A stretch of 64,000 bases of DNA from positions 868,001 to 932,000 of the forward strand of contig NC_012704.1 of NCBI RefSeq assembly GCF_000023145.1, given 5' to 3'. This document shows positions 29,341-39,317 of this stretch, piece by piece. The notes under the pieces are model-generated. The model did no database searches, was not told where the DNA came from, and saw only the letters and a program-made list of their open reading frames with translations. Origin of the DNA: Corynebacterium kroppenstedtii DSM 44385 (lineage in GTDB: Bacteria; Actinomycetota; Actinomycetes; Mycobacteriales; Mycobacteriaceae). The position numbers and the translations under genes are program-made. Positions within the stretch are counted from its first letter, which is position 1; every line of letters starts with the position of its first letter.

Positions 29341-30288
29341 CTACTTCCACGTCATCGCGCGCTGATTCTTTTGAATAATCGACGTCCCGCCCGCCGTTGA
29401 GTTTTTCTCGGGGGCGGGCGACTTGTCGTCAGACTGTCCGCTGGAGTCGCCGGCATAGGTCGTGATCGTCGTGGTGTCGATGGAGCCCTTGACCGGGATC
29501 GGCTTCGTCAGGTCAACAGTGACTGTGTCGACGTGGGTGCTGGTCGACGAGTCTTTGACATCCAGCGAGCCCTTAGTATCGGACGGCACATCAGGCGCTT
29601 CCGAGAGGGAGAGGGACGTGGTGCTAGGGCGTTGTTGAACGCTGGCCTCGAGTTCGACGGTATTACCCTCGTGATTCTTCAGGGTGTAGGTAATCGTCTT
29701 CACTGCAGGTGAAGGTTCGTTTACTTTAATCCGGACGTCCCATTGAGCCCCGATGCCCACCGGATCAGTGGGGAACACGACGGGGGTAGAGAGGTATTGC
29801 GTGAGCGCACGTTCAATGGAGGCACGCGCAGTTTCCGTCGCCTTCTCAGGGGCAGTGAAGGTTGCTTCAGACTTAATGCCGCTGGGGGAATTATTCGTCT
29901 TCAGTGTGAACCCTTGGGCGGTCGCAATATCGGAATTGAGCTTGTCGTTAGACCCAGTCGGTTTTCCGAGTGTGATGGTGTCGCGTTTCGCGGTGTAGGG
30001 CAGCGTCATTGTCGTGGACGTCACGTCCGGCACCTTGTCGGCATTGGTTTCCTGCCCGAACCCTTGTGTCACGTCCATCGTTCCGTGCTGGTCAGAGTCA
30101 CTGAGGTCATATGTGAGCTTCGACTGCGGTTGTTCCCCCGGGTTTGTCACAGTAACGACGGTCGCCTCCAGGTTCACGGTGGCGGAATTCTGTTTTTTAG
30201 CGTCGTTACTATCTGAGCCACAACCTGTCGCGAATAAGAGGAGTATGGCACTTCCAGCGGCAGCGATTCGACGGAGCATGACATTCAC
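29341..30288 (-). CDS. Putative lipoprotein
   Basis: Predicted secreted lipoprotein of 315 residues. The signal peptide MNVMLRRIAAAGSAILLL ends in the lipobox FATGC, so the mature protein would be anchored at Cys near residue 22. The rest is Thr/Asp/Ser-rich and beta-strand-like with no motif I can name. A DUF6263-type family is possible but unproven. I chose the GTG at 30288 because TAAAAT (30296-30301) lies exactly 7 nt upstream, a leaderless arrangement, and the signal peptide then starts cleanly. The longer frame back to 30393 crosses the lspA promoter. It is divergent from lspA, which encodes the lipoprotein signal peptidase. Confidence 0.82.
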   Translation of the reverse strand: MNVMLRRIAAAGSAILLLFATGCGSDSNDAKKQNSATVNLEATVVTVTNPGEQPQSKLTYDLSDSDQHGTMDVTQGFGQETNADKVPDVTSTTMTLPYTAKRDTITLGKPTGSNDKLNSDIATAQGFTLKTNNSPSGIKSEATFTAPEKATETARASIERALTQYLSTPVVFPTDPVGIGAQWDVRIKVNEPSPAVKTITYTLKNHEGNTVELEASVQQRPSTTSLSLSEAPDVPSDTKGSLDVKDSSTSTHVDTVTVDLTKPIPVKGSIDTTTITTYAGDSSGQSDDKSPAPEKNSTAGGTSIIQKNQRAMTWK

Positions 30289-30295
30289 GCCGTCA

Positions 30296-30361
30296 ATTTT
30301 ACCGACGACCCTGGACATGACGTAGCGGCATGGGGTGATAGGGCGACACTTCGTTACTATG
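30296..30361. promoter_or_regulatory. Divergent -10 boxes for the lipoprotein gene and lspA
   Basis: TAAAAT (minus strand, 30296-30301) is 7 nt before the lipoprotein GTG. TACTAT (plus strand, 30356-30361) is 6 nt before the lspA GTG. Both spacings equal a normal -10 to +1 distance, so both mRNAs would begin at or next to the start codon. Confidence 0.55.
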
Positions 30362-30367
30362 GTCTGC

Positions 30368-30835
30368 GTGAATCGATGGATTGTCCTGGGCATCGTGACG
30401 GCGGTGGCGATTGTTGATCAACTGGTGAAATCGCTCCTTGTGGCGGTTCTTACACCCGGACACGCGTATACGATCATTCCGGGTTTTCGTCTGTACCTCA
30501 TCCGTAATTCGGGGGCAGCCTTTAGTATGGGCAGCAGTGCAACGATCGTGTTCACCGTGATCCAGGTCCTCGCCGTCATCGCCGTTCTGGTGTGGGCCCC
30601 ACGCATGAAGGCGAGGTGGGAAACGCTAGCTTTCGGTCTGATTGGTGGCGGTGCGCTGGGTAATCTTCTGGATCGCCTGTTTCGGAGTCCTGGTTTTGGC
30701 GTCGGGCACGTGGTGGACTTCATTTCGGTGGGTCGTTTCGCAATTTTCAATCTGGCAGATTCGGCGATCACCATTGGTGTGGTGCTTTATATTGCTGGGG
30801 TTCTCTTCGGTGGTAGACAGAGAGAAGCGCGATAA
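30368..30835 (+). CDS. lspA: Lipoprotein signal peptidase II
   Basis: Four-helix membrane aspartic peptidase of 155 residues that cleaves prolipoprotein signal peptides. The family features are the first helix ending in DQLVK, RNSGAAFSMG, and the catalytic aspartates in GNLLDRL and FNLADSAI. No Shine-Dalgarno precedes any start; the ATG at 30359 overlaps the -10 hexamer TACTAT, so I favour the GTG at 30368 as a leaderless start. An even longer frame begins at 30335. It likely processes the divergent lipoprotein and the other lipoproteins in this window. Confidence 0.95.
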   Translation: MNRWIVLGIVTAVAIVDQLVKSLLVAVLTPGHAYTIIPGFRLYLIRNSGAAFSMGSSATIVFTVIQVLAVIAVLVWAPRMKARWETLAFGLIGGGALGNLLDRLFRSPGFGVGHVVDFISVGRFAIFNLADSAITIGVVLYIAGVLFGGRQREAR

Positions 30836-30842
30836 TAGGTAG

Positions 30843-31796
30843 GTGAGTGAAATAATGCGTGATTCTCGGCGCATGCCTGTTCCCGTGGGGCTCGACGGTC
30901 TCCGCGTCGATTCGGGCTTGTCAAAGTTACTCGGCCTATCTCGCACGGTTGTTGCCGATCTCGCATCATCGGGAGACATTCTTATCGACGGTGTTCCGGC
31001 GTCGAAGTCCGATCGCTTGACGACGGATTCGTGGTTGGATGTCACTCTGCCGGAGTCGCGATCGATCGCGGATGAGCCTGCCCGTGAGGTTGAGGGCATG
31101 GATATTCTGTACAGCGATAGCGACGTCATCGTCGTCGATAAGCCGGTGGGGGTGGCTGCTCATCCGACGATGGGGTGGGATGGCCCCACTGTGACCTCGG
31201 GTTTACGTGCCGCTGGATTTCGCGTGTCGACGTCGGGGCCGCCGGAGCGGCAAGGCATTGTCCAGCGCCTCGATGTGGGTACGTCCGGGGTGATGATTGT
31301 TGCGGCGTCGGAGCGGGCATATTCGCTGCTCAAGCAGGCGTTTCGGGATCGCACCGTCGATAAGACGTACCATGCCCTGGTCCAAGGACATCCGGATCCG
31401 ACGGTGGGCACGATTGACGCACCTATCGCTCGGCACCCAGGTGCAGGGTGGAAGTTCGCTGTCCGTTCGGATGGCAAACGAGCGGTGACGCATTATTCGA
31501 CTATGGAAGCTTTTCGGGAAGCGACGTTGGTGTCGGTTCATCTCGAAACGGGGCGGACGCATCAGATCCGCGTCCACTTTTCTGCGCTGCATCACCCGTG
31601 TTGTGGTGATCCGATGTATGGGTCTGATCCGAAGTTGACGGAGCATTTGGGCCTGTCGCGGCAGTGGCTCCATGCGGTTTCCTTAGGTTTTACCCATCCT
31701 GATGGCCATTACATGGTGGTAGAATCCCCGTATCCTGCGGATTTGGATCACGCTTTAACCACGCTCCGGCGTGATAACGGGATGCTTGATGGATAG
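30843..31796 (+). CDS. RluA/RluD-family 23S rRNA pseudouridine synthase
   Basis: Pseudouridine synthase of 317 residues. An N-terminal S4-like RNA-binding region ([27 protein letters not shown]) precedes the catalytic domain. The catalytic Asp is in [14 protein letters not shown], and [13 protein letters not shown] and [10 protein letters not shown] match the RluD class. The GTG follows lspA after 7 nt; GATAAT 6 nt upstream of the GTG also permits a leaderless transcript. The target uridines (probably in 23S rRNA) are inferred from the family. Confidence 0.92.
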   Translation: MSEIMRDSRRMPVPVGLDGLRVDSGLSKLLGLSRTVVADLASSGDILIDGVPASKSDRLTTDSWLDVTLPESRSIADEPAREVEGMDILYSDSDVIVVDKPVGVAAHPTMGWDGPTVTSGLRAAGFRVSTSGPPERQGIVQRLDVGTSGVMIVAASERAYSLLKQAFRDRTVDKTYHALVQGHPDPTVGTIDAPIARHPGAGWKFAVRSDGKRAVTHYSTMEAFREATLVSVHLETGRTHQIRVHFSALHHPCCGDPMYGSDPKLTEHLGLSRQWLHAVSLGFTHPDGHYMVVESPYPADLDHALTTLRRDNGMLDG

Positions 31797-32883
31797 CCAC
31801 AACCGTCATAGCTATGACCCACGCAGTCACAACCGGCACAGCCGTGGATCCACCTCGCGACGTTCTAGATCGGCGTCATGGGTTCCAGGTGCGGGGCGTT
31901 CGTCGTCGCGTTCCTCCGTGAAGGCTGATGAGTGGGCTTCATCTAGCGCTTCTCCATCTACGCAGCCGTCATCCACGTCGTCTCAATCCGCCTCGTCTCC
32001 TTCGACGGCTCCTACGTCGAACGTTTCCTCGTCATCGTCGTCGTCGACAAGCCGTATTAATTGGGGAGCTCAACGTCCCGGTTCCGTCACTAAAGACCAG
32101 TTATCTGAAGTCTCAGGCCAGCGTCGGGATCAGACGTCGGAGGTCAGCTCTGCAAAAGCTGCTGGTGAGCGCAGCATGGGGTGGAATATTGCTGCCCTAG
32201 TGGCAGTCGGCCTGTTGGTGACCGTTTTTATCATTATGATGGTCCGTCCGGATACCACCTCAGCGACCATGGCGATCAATGGCGACACACTTGGCCCCGA
32301 GGATGAAACCATGTCGCAGTACCAACAGCGCTCGGATGCGACGCTGCAGTCTGAGACCGCTGAGAGTGGCAAAGCGGATAACGGTTCGGATAGTACGGGG
32401 CACCAGAAGTCGTCCGGTCGGGGAGCGAAAGATAGCAAACACTGGGCGTTAGTGACCTTCAATCCGCCGACAACACCTGCGAAAGCTGCGGAGGCCTTGG
32501 GTGGCAGCGATGTCAGAGTGGGGTCGGTGTTGGTAGGGCCGGGGGTGGTTTCCGGAATTCCCAATCCGACTCCCGGGTACCCACTGGAGAAACTATTTTC
32601 TGACCAAGTGCAGTGGGCCAATGAGCTCGAAGACACGTCCAACGACGACGAGATCCGCGGTGTCATTGTGTATGGGACATTGGATCAGCTTCGGGCTATC
32701 CGCAAGAAGACGTTTGCTGTGGAAGCGCTGCCTTCCGATGCCGTGTGGGGACGGATCGGAGTAAGAAATCCTGCTATCGCGGGCGTCGAGGATACCCCAG
32801 GTTCGTCTCAAGATTCGGCGACATCCCGGGATGATGTGAACCCCATTACTCTTCCTTCACCCACTGGTGATCGTCGTCTGTAA
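31789..32883 (+). CDS. Membrane protein with Ser-rich cytoplasmic region
   Basis: A 364-residue protein I do not recognise. The first ~125 residues are Ser/Arg-rich low complexity and probably cytoplasmic. One transmembrane helix lies at about residues 131-152, rich in Val and Ile. The outer part has a linker and then an ordered domain of ~120 residues ([19 protein letters not shown] through [15 protein letters not shown]). The ATG lies inside the last codons of the rluD-like gene (8-nt overlap), indicating coupling. It may have a cell-envelope role; nothing more can be said. Confidence 0.8.
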   Translation: MDSHNRHSYDPRSHNRHSRGSTSRRSRSASWVPGAGRSSSRSSVKADEWASSSASPSTQPSSTSSQSASSPSTAPTSNVSSSSSSSTSRINWGAQRPGSVTKDQLSEVSGQRRDQTSEVSSAKAAGERSMGWNIAALVAVGLLVTVFIIMMVRPDTTSATMAINGDTLGPEDETMSQYQQRSDATLQSETAESGKADNGSDSTGHQKSSGRGAKDSKHWALVTFNPPTTPAKAAEALGGSDVRVGSVLVGPGVVSGIPNPTPGYPLEKLFSDQVQWANELEDTSNDDEIRGVIVYGTLDQLRAIRKKTFAVEALPSDAVWGRIGVRNPAIAGVEDTPGSSQDSATSRDDVNPITLPSPTGDRRL

Positions 32884-32901
32884 AGAGTCCTAGGTCTCCG
32901 C

Positions 32902-32907
32902 TACCAT
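32902..32907 (+). promoter_or_regulatory. -10 box of leaderless rarD
   Basis: TACCAT is followed by 7 nt and the rarD GTG at 32915. No Shine-Dalgarno precedes the GTG. Confidence 0.5.
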
Positions 32908-32914
32908 CATTCAC

Positions 32915-33793
32915 GTGTTATGGGCCTGGGCATGTTACGTGTTGTGGGGATTGTTCCCCGCGTTCTTTCCTCTTCTCAAACCGGCGTCGCCTCTGGAAAT
33001 CTTGGCGCACCGATTTGTATGGACCCTCGTTTTCATGCTCGCCATCGTGCTGTTCAGCGGACAGTTCAAGAAACTACTAAGGATTCCTTGGCGAGTATGG
33101 GCGACGGTGTTCGCTGCCGCTGTACTCATCGCAGTGAACTGGGGAACCTACATTGTGGCGGTCAATTCGGACCACGTCGCCGATGCCGCGCTGGGCTATT
33201 TCATCAACCCTCTAGTCAGCGTTCTTCTCGGGGTATTTTTCTTGGCGGAACGGCTCCGCCCGCTGCAGTGGCTATCCGTCGGAATTGCCGTGGTAGCAGT
33301 CGCCGTTCTCACCGTGGACCTGGGACATCCTCCCGTTATCTCCTTGGCCCTCGCGTTCAGTTTTGGCTTCTATGGCTTGCTGAAAAAACGAGTTCCCCTG
33401 ACCCCAATGATTTCTCTGACGTGTGAAACGTTATGTATCGCGCCAGTCGCGATTGTGTATTTGCTCATTCTGGGGCAGCGACACGAAGGAACATTCACCA
33501 CAGAGGGAATCGGCCACACCTTATTACTGATGACAGCCGGGATCGTCACAGCCGTGCCCTTGCTGCTCTTTGGGTACGCGGCCCAGCAGATTTCACTAAC
33601 ATCCTTGGGAATGTTGCAGTATCTCACTCCCGTTTTGCAGATGCTGTGGGCCGTTTTCGTGACACAGGAATCGTTCAGCCTTGGCCGGTGGCTCGGTTTC
33701 ATCATTATTTGGATTAGCGTTGGCTTCTTCGTCACAGACTTGGCCTTGATATCACGAAAACGGGCACATCGCGTGCGTGCCGCGTCGTCGTAG
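32915..33793 (+). CDS. rarD: EamA/RarD-family permease
   Basis: Drug/metabolite-transporter superfamily membrane protein of 292 residues with about ten hydrophobic helices. The opening WAWACYVLWGLFPAFFPLLKPASPLEILAHR matches the RarD subgroup, which begins with GxxxxxxGxxPxxFxxL and an EILAHR motif. The second half contains SLGMLQYLTPVLQML. The substrate is unknown. The GTG start has no ribosome site and probably belongs to a leaderless mRNA. It converges on the deaminase-like gene with only 40 nt between. Confidence 0.9.
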   Translation: MLWAWACYVLWGLFPAFFPLLKPASPLEILAHRFVWTLVFMLAIVLFSGQFKKLLRIPWRVWATVFAAAVLIAVNWGTYIVAVNSDHVADAALGYFINPLVSVLLGVFFLAERLRPLQWLSVGIAVVAVAVLTVDLGHPPVISLALAFSFGFYGLLKKRVPLTPMISLTCETLCIAPVAIVYLLILGQRHEGTFTTEGIGHTLLLMTAGIVTAVPLLLFGYAAQQISLTSLGMLQYLTPVLQMLWAVFVTQESFSLGRWLGFIIIWISVGFFVTDLALISRKRAHRVRAASS

Positions 33794-33833
33794 TCCTCGC
33801 TGGTGAAGGGGCCTTCGGGTCAAGATCTTTCAC

Positions 33834-35330
33834 TTAAAAGGCGAAACCTTCACCGCGATACGTCGTCCATGTATCGACGACTTCGCCACCGGATACCACC
33901 AGAACCGAGTTCGTCCATTCCATCGCCTCTCCGGCTTTGGCATGTCGGAGCCACACTTTGTCGCCAATGGCCAAGCCATCGCTGGCGGGGCCGATCAGTG
34001 CGGTTTGGACTTCTCCGGCACCTTCTCGCGGAGCGAATTCCAGTTCTGTGGGGAAATCGATGACAGGAAGTTTGTCGTGGCTAGGGGTTCCCGACGCGAC
34101 ACGTCCTCCACCAGCCACGACGATGATTCCTTTGCCGGGGCGTCGGATAACGGGTAATACGAACCAGCAGGCCGGGTGGGGTTGGAAACTGCGAAAATGA
34201 TCGAGTAAACCAGGGCCGATGAGTCCAGAACCTGCGGCAATTTCCGTCACAGCGCTTTCCGTTCCCGTCGACTCCAATGATCCGGTGCCGCCACCGTTGA
34301 CGAACTCTAACTGATCAAGGCCCGCGGACATCAGGGCGAAATCGACGCCGTTGACAATTTCTTGTCGTCGGCTAGCAATTTCACCGCGGGACAGCGACTG
34401 CATAATTCGTCGCATCGTCGGCCGGACACCAGTTCCCGCGTCGCCTTCGTCGGAAATTTGGCTCTCGAAGGCAAGGATGCCGACGACCTTCATGTTCTTC
34501 CGCCCCCAGATTTCTTTGACGAAGGATTGCGCGTCGCGGATTCCATGAATTGGGGAGCGGAGTGCTCCAATTCGGATCGAAAAATCCTTGTCACTCGGCT
34601 GCGTTGTCCACAGTTTTGTCGCTTCTCCCGAAGACAGCCCGGGAATGTACATTCCGCGCCCAATCACGAGGGCAGCATCGATATCCAAACAGATGCGGAG
34701 CTCATGGCGATTCTCGGGATCGGTCACCGAATCGAGAAAATTGAGGTGCTCGGGCGAATCTGCAGTTAGTGTGATGGCCCGTGCAAGATGTTCGTCGTTA
34801 GCAATCTCGTGCAGGGCATCTTTATCCGTGGAAGGGGTACCAACCAACACGTCGTCTGATACCCCGTCTTTTACCAGCCAAATAGCTTCCTGGAGAGAAT
34901 AAGCCTGCACACCCGAAAACCCCGGTTGAGCAAGGGCTTCCTTGATCGCGTTCTTCATCCTGAGAGATTTGCTGCTCACACGTATCGGTGTGCCATTGGA
35001 TCGCGTCACCATGTCCTTGGCATTGGCACGGAAAGCATCCAAATCCAACACCGTGAGCGGAGCACTGTATCGTGCAACGGCCTCGCGCACCTTTTGAGGA
35101 ACACCATAGTTATGGTGATAGACACTGCTTTGTGGAGCACTGGGGCGTAAACCATCTTTCATCGTCTCGACGATGACTCCGCCGCTTTTCCTCGCACGCT
35201 CCGTGGCATCGTCTGCTGCAGAGAATGCAGAGTTTAACCGACGCTTTGCTGCGGTGAACGCGTCGGACAATCGCGTCGAAGCCTCACTATTCGATTGCGA
35301 CGGGGACGGTGTTGATTTCGGGGAGTTCAT
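33834..35330 (-). CDS. PLP-dependent amino acid deaminase/aldolase-like protein
   Basis: Protein of 498 residues related to D-threonine aldolase and D-serine dehydratase (alanine-racemase N-terminal fold). After a ~65-residue Ser/Ala-rich leader, the TIM barrel starts near APLTVLDLDAFRANAKDM. The expected PLP lysine region is PIRVSSKSLRMKNAI. The C-terminal dehydratase-like domain includes GGGRVASGTP and the WLRHAKAGE motif near the metal site. The substrate cannot be named; actinobacterial members are usually annotated amino acid deaminase/aldolase. The ATG follows CAGGG at 5 nt. It is convergent with rarD. Confidence 0.85.
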   Translation of the reverse strand: MNSPKSTPSPSQSNSEASTRLSDAFTAAKRRLNSAFSAADDATERARKSGGVIVETMKDGLRPSAPQSSVYHHNYGVPQKVREAVARYSAPLTVLDLDAFRANAKDMVTRSNGTPIRVSSKSLRMKNAIKEALAQPGFSGVQAYSLQEAIWLVKDGVSDDVLVGTPSTDKDALHEIANDEHLARAITLTADSPEHLNFLDSVTDPENRHELRICLDIDAALVIGRGMYIPGLSSGEATKLWTTQPSDKDFSIRIGALRSPIHGIRDAQSFVKEIWGRKNMKVVGILAFESQISDEGDAGTGVRPTMRRIMQSLSRGEIASRRQEIVNGVDFALMSAGLDQLEFVNGGGTGSLESTGTESAVTEIAAGSGLIGPGLLDHFRSFQPHPACWFVLPVIRRPGKGIIVVAGGGRVASGTPSHDKLPVIDFPTELEFAPREGAGEVQTALIGPASDGLAIGDKVWLRHAKAGEAMEWTNSVLVVSGGEVVDTWTTYRGEGFAF

Positions 35331-35465
35331 GACGCCCTGCTTTCGTTCGGGTTGCTTTTACGGGTCGATGGTGTACGTGTGTGCTCTACCGTCGGGAGCC
35401 TCTCGCAGACCGTGCGTTGGAAAGGTGCTCACGGTGCAGTGACGGCTGCGTGACGGAAGCTGTGA

Positions 35466-35481
35466 AGTGATAGCAGTCACA
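35466..35481. promoter_or_regulatory. Candidate GlxR (CRP-type) site upstream of dnaE1
   Basis: AGTGATAGCAGTCACA differs at one outer-arm base from the corynebacterial GlxR consensus TGTGA-N6-TCACA, though its centre lacks TA. It lies 150 nt before dnaE1. The stretch 35331-35630 has no gene and otherwise holds only the promoters of the two divergent genes. Confidence 0.35.
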
Positions 35482-35617
35482 TTAACGGTTCTTGGAGTAG
35501 AGCGTGCGGTTTTTCTCGAAAAGACGACAAATGCTCCAGAGAAGACCTATCTACGTGGGGGGACGTCGCCACAAAAATGTCCTGACCTGGACACTCGACC
35601 ACGCTAGAAATGCCCCC

Positions 35618-35623
35618 TATGAT
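35618..35623 (+). promoter_or_regulatory. -10 box of leaderless dnaE1
   Basis: TATGAT is followed by 7 nt and the ATG at 35631. A TCGACC hexamer 17 nt upstream (35595-35600) could be the -35. Confidence 0.6.
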
Positions 35624-35630
35624 CGCGAAC

Positions 35631-38600
35631 ATGGCCAATTCTTCCTTTGTTCACCTGCATAACCACACTGAGTATTCAATGCTCGACGGAATGGCCAAGG
35701 TTGACCTGCTGGTGGATGAGGTAAAACGGCAGAACATGCCGGCAGTCGGAATGACCGACCACGGCAACATGTTCGGATCCGACGCTTTCTACCGCGCCAT
35801 GACGGCGAACGACATCAAGCCCATTATTGGCGTCGAGTGCTATATGGCCCCAGATTCCCGCTTTAATAAAAAGCGCGTTCGGTGGGGTGAAGCCCACCAG
35901 AAGCGTGACGATGTGTCGGCCTCGGGCGCCTACCTGCACCAAACGATGATCGCGGAGAATGCCACCGGACTGAAAAACCTCTTTTACCTGTCCTCGATGG
36001 CGTCGTATGAGGGGCAGCTTGGTAAATGGCCCCGCATGGATGCCGAGCTGATCGCAGAGCATTCCGAAGGGATTATTGCCACGACGGCGTGCCCGTCGGG
36101 TGAAGTTCAAACCCGCCTCCGGCTCGGGCAGTTCGACGAGGCCCTCAAAGCAGCCGCTAAATGGCAGGACATTTACGGGAAAGACAATTATTTCCTGGAG
36201 CTCATGGACCACGGTATCGAGATCGAGCAGCGGGTCCGTAATGAGCTATTAGAAATTGGCCGAAAGCTCAACATCCCTCCGCTGGTGACGAACGATTGCC
36301 ACTACGTGACCAAGGATCAGGCCCGGTCACACGAAGTGATGCTCTGTGTGCAAACGGGTTCGACGATGAACGAACCCACCTTGGACCAAGGCGGTAACCG
36401 CTTTGCCTTCAACGGTGACGGCTACTACCTGAAATCGGCCCGGGAGATGCGAGATACGTGGGACGACATGGTCCCTGGCGGGTGTGATAACACCCTGCTG
36501 ATCGCCGAGCGCGTCGGGGATTACAGCGAAATTTGGGAGCCCCACACCCACGACCGCATGCCAAAATACGACGTCCCAGAGGGCTACACGCCGACGTCGT
36601 GGCTCACCCACGAAGTTGAACAAGGCCTGAAAAAGCGCTTCGAGGGCCAGCCCGTTCCGCAGGAGTACACCGATCGGGCCAAGTACGAAATCGGTGTCAT
36701 CGATTTCAAGGGCTACCCCAGCTACTTCCTCGTCGTGGCCGACTTGATCAAGCACGCGCGCCGGGTTGGTATTCGCGTTGGGCCCGGCCGTGGTTCAGCT
36801 GCAGGGTCCCTGGTTGCGTACGCGTTGACTATTACGAATATCGATCCGCTCCAGCACGGATTGCTGTTCGAGCGATTTCTTAACCCTGAGCGCCCGTCGG
36901 CACCTGATATCGATATCGACTTCGACGATCGCCGCCGAGGTGAGATGATCCGTTACGCGGCAGATAACTGGGGTGAAGACAAGGTCGCCCAGGTTATTAC
37001 CTTCGGCACAGTGAAGACGAAGCAAGCGTTGAAAGACTCTGCTCGCGCGCACTTCGGGCAACCGGGTTTCCAAATGGCGGAGCGGATTACGAAGGCCCTG
37101 CCGGCGCCGATCATGGCGAAGGACATTCCTTTGTCCGGCATCGTCGACCCTGAGCATCCCCGCTACAGCGAGGCCGCTGAGGTTCGCCAGCTCATCGAAA
37201 CCGATCCCGATGTGAAGAAGATTTTCGACACGGCTCGGGGGCTTGAAGGCGTCGTCCGTCAAGCTGGTGTTCACGCGTGTGCCGTGATTATGGCGTCGGT
37301 GCCGTTGCTGGACCACATCCCCATGTGGAAGCGTGCCCAGGATGGGGCGATCATTACCGGCTGGCCGTACCCGGCGTGTGAAGCCATTGGCCTGTTGAAG
37401 ATGGACTTCCTGGGGCTTAGAAACCTCACCGTTATCGGCGACTGTATTGAGAACATCAAAGAAAACAGGGGAGAGGACCTCGACCTTGAGGGTCTGTCTG
37501 TTGTCGACGAGCCGACGTACGAGTTGCTTTCGCGCGGCGATACCCTTGGCGTGTTCCAGCTGGATAGTGGTGGTATGCGTGAGCTGCTCAAACGCATGGG
37601 CCCAACCGAATTCTCGGATATTGTTGCGGCGTTGGCGCTCTACCGCCCAGGACCGATGGGTGAGGGCGCGCACTGGTCCTACGCTGACCGCAAGAACGGG
37701 CGTGAAAAGATAACCCCGATTCACCCGGAATTGGAGGAACCGCTCCGGGACATTCTCGCGGAGACCTACGGCCTGATTGTCTACCAGGAGCAGATCATGA
37801 AGATCTCGCAGAAGGTAGCCAATTATTCCGCTGGCCAAGCTGACAGCTTCCGAAAAGCGATGGGTAAGAAGAAGCCAGAGGTTCTGGCGAAAGAACGTGT
37901 CAGTTTCGAAGCCGGAATGAAAGAGAACGGCTATTCGGACGACGCTATTAATACGCTGTGGAAGGTTATTCTGCCGTTCGCCGGTTACGCCTTTAACAAG
38001 TCTCACGCCGCCGGCTACGGATTAGTGTCCTTCTGGACGGCATATTTGAAGGCGAATTACACGGCCGAGTACATGGCGGCTCTTTTGACGTCGGTGTCGG
38101 ATAAAAAAGATAAGTCTGCCATTTACCTTTCGGATTGCCGTCACTTGGGTATTGATGTGTTGTCTCCCGACGTTAATTCGTCGAAATACACGTTCCAGTC
38201 CGTTGGTAAAGATATTCGCTTTGGTCTCGGCGCTGTCCGCAATGTTGGTGAAGATGTCGTGGAGTCGATTGTTTCGACGCGCCGGGAGAAAGGTGCGTTT
38301 AAGGACTTCACTGACTATTTGAATAAGATCGACACTATTGCGTGTAACCGACGAGTGACGGAATCTTTGATCAAAGCTGGCGCATTCGATTCCATGGGGC
38401 ACCCGCGTAAAGGCCTTTATTTGATCCACGAAGACGCTGTTGATTCCGTCATTTCAACTAAGAAGGCCGCGGACAAAGGGCAGTTCGATCTTTTCGCTGG
38501 TTTAGGTGGAGAAGCTGAAGAAGAGGATTCGGCTTTTTCCATTGAGGTTCCTGACCAGGAATGGGACCGTAAGCATAAGTTGGCTTTAGAGCGCGAAATG

Positions 38601-39209
38601 CTCGGGTTGTATGTCTCAGAACATCCGCTTGACGGGTATGAAGAGACATTAGCTGCTCAGACGGATACGCCACTGACCACTGTGTTGTCGGGAGAATTGA
38701 AGGATAAACAGGACATCGTTATTGGCGGAATTATCTCCGCCGTGGACCGTCGTTTCTCCAAGAAAGATGGTTCACCATGGGCCATTGTCACTATTGAGGA
38801 CCATAACGGCGCTTCTGTGGATATCCTCGTTTTCAATAAACTCTATGCATTAGTGGCACCGCTCATTGTGGAAGACACGATTATTAAAGCTAAGGCGCAT
38901 ATTAAATATCGTGATGACCGCATGAGTGTCTTTTGTGATGACCTCACCCAAGCGGATTTGAGTCTCAATGGTGGTGGCAAGGGGAGTCCGCTGAAATTGA
39001 AGATGCGAACTGACCAATGCACCAAGGAGAATATTGCCCGGCTGAAGAAAGTTTTGGTCGAAAATAAGGGCGACTCTGATGTGTATTTGACCCTTGTCGA
39101 CGGCGCCAACTCCACCATGATGGTTCTGGGAAATCACCTGCGCGTTGACCGTTCGAGTTCTCTGATGGGGGATCTGAAAGCCACGTTGGGCGCTGGCATT
39201 GTGGCCTAG
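35631..39209 (+). CDS. dnaE1: Replicative DNA polymerase III alpha subunit
   Basis: C-family polymerase of 1192 residues, the main replicase. The N-terminal PHP domain opens with [15 protein letters not shown] and includes MTDHGNMFG, so its metal-dependent 3'-5' exonuclease site looks intact, as in mycobacterial DnaE1. The palm aspartates are in D426-I-D-I-D430-[16 protein letters not shown], the finger block and [11 protein letters not shown] follow, then the C-terminal OB-fold ([22 protein letters not shown]). The ATG at 35631 is chosen because TATGAT lies 7 nt upstream; the ATGs at 35610 and 35619 sit at or before that hexamer and lack a ribosome site. Confidence 0.98.
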   Translation: MANSSFVHLHNHTEYSMLDGMAKVDLLVDEVKRQNMPAVGMTDHGNMFGSDAFYRAMTANDIKPIIGVECYMAPDSRFNKKRVRWGEAHQKRDDVSASGAYLHQTMIAENATGLKNLFYLSSMASYEGQLGKWPRMDAELIAEHSEGIIATTACPSGEVQTRLRLGQFDEALKAAAKWQDIYGKDNYFLELMDHGIEIEQRVRNELLEIGRKLNIPPLVTNDCHYVTKDQARSHEVMLCVQTGSTMNEPTLDQGGNRFAFNGDGYYLKSAREMRDTWDDMVPGGCDNTLLIAERVGDYSEIWEPHTHDRMPKYDVPEGYTPTSWLTHEVEQGLKKRFEGQPVPQEYTDRAKYEIGVIDFKGYPSYFLVVADLIKHARRVGIRVGPGRGSAAGSLVAYALTITNIDPLQHGLLFERFLNPERPSAPDIDIDFDDRRRGEMIRYAADNWGEDKVAQVITFGTVKTKQALKDSARAHFGQPGFQMAERITKALPAPIMAKDIPLSGIVDPEHPRYSEAAEVRQLIETDPDVKKIFDTARGLEGVVRQAGVHACAVIMASVPLLDHIPMWKRAQDGAIITGWPYPACEAIGLLKMDFLGLRNLTVIGDCIENIKENRGEDLDLEGLSVVDEPTYELLSRGDTLGVFQLDSGGMRELLKRMGPTEFSDIVAALALYRPGPMGEGAHWSYADRKNGREKITPIHPELEEPLRDILAETYGLIVYQEQIMKISQKVANYSAGQADSFRKAMGKKKPEVLAKERVSFEAGMKENGYSDDAINTLWKVILPFAGYAFNKSHAAGYGLVSFWTAYLKANYTAEYMAALLTSVSDKKDKSAIYLSDCRHLGIDVLSPDVNSSKYTFQSVGKDIRFGLGAVRNVGEDVVESIVSTRREKGAFKDFTDYLNKIDTIACNRRVTESLIKAGAFDSMGHPRKGLYLIHEDAVDSVISTKKAADKGQFDLFAGLGGEAEEEDSAFSIEVPDQEWDRKHKLALEREMLGLYVSEHPLDGYEETLAAQTDTPLTTVLSGELKDKQDIVIGGIISAVDRRFSKKDGSPWAIVTIEDHNGASVDILVFNKLYALVAPLIVEDTIIKAKAHIKYRDDRMSVFCDDLTQADLSLNGGGKGSPLKLKMRTDQCTKENIARLKKVLVENKGDSDVYLTLVDGANSTMMVLGNHLRVDRSSSLMGDLKATLGAGIVA

Positions 39210-39228
39210 CTGTTCCCGTGGAACGGTA

Positions 39229-39267
39229 ACTCCCTAGGTCGATAGTGTTAGTGTCGACCTAGGGAGT
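39229..39267. terminator. Bidirectional hairpin between convergent dnaE1 and treZ
   Basis: ACTCCCTAGGTCGA (39229-39242) is perfectly complementary to TCGACCTAGGGAGT (39254-39267) with an 11-nt loop, a 14-bp stem. No long T-run follows on either strand, so termination would rely on stem strength. A smaller GTTCC/GGAAC hairpin at 39212-39224 precedes it. Confidence 0.75.
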
Positions 39268-39317
39268 GTGAATATTCGCTACTGGGCTGGCCAATCGTGT
39301 TGGTTCATTGTGCCGGC

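Noticed and set aside
36795-38006. 403-residue minus-strand open frame inside dnaE1
   Set aside because: It lies wholly antisense to the conserved polymerase core; the amino acid content is Arg/His/Val-rich in the way of antisense frames and there is no ribosome site.
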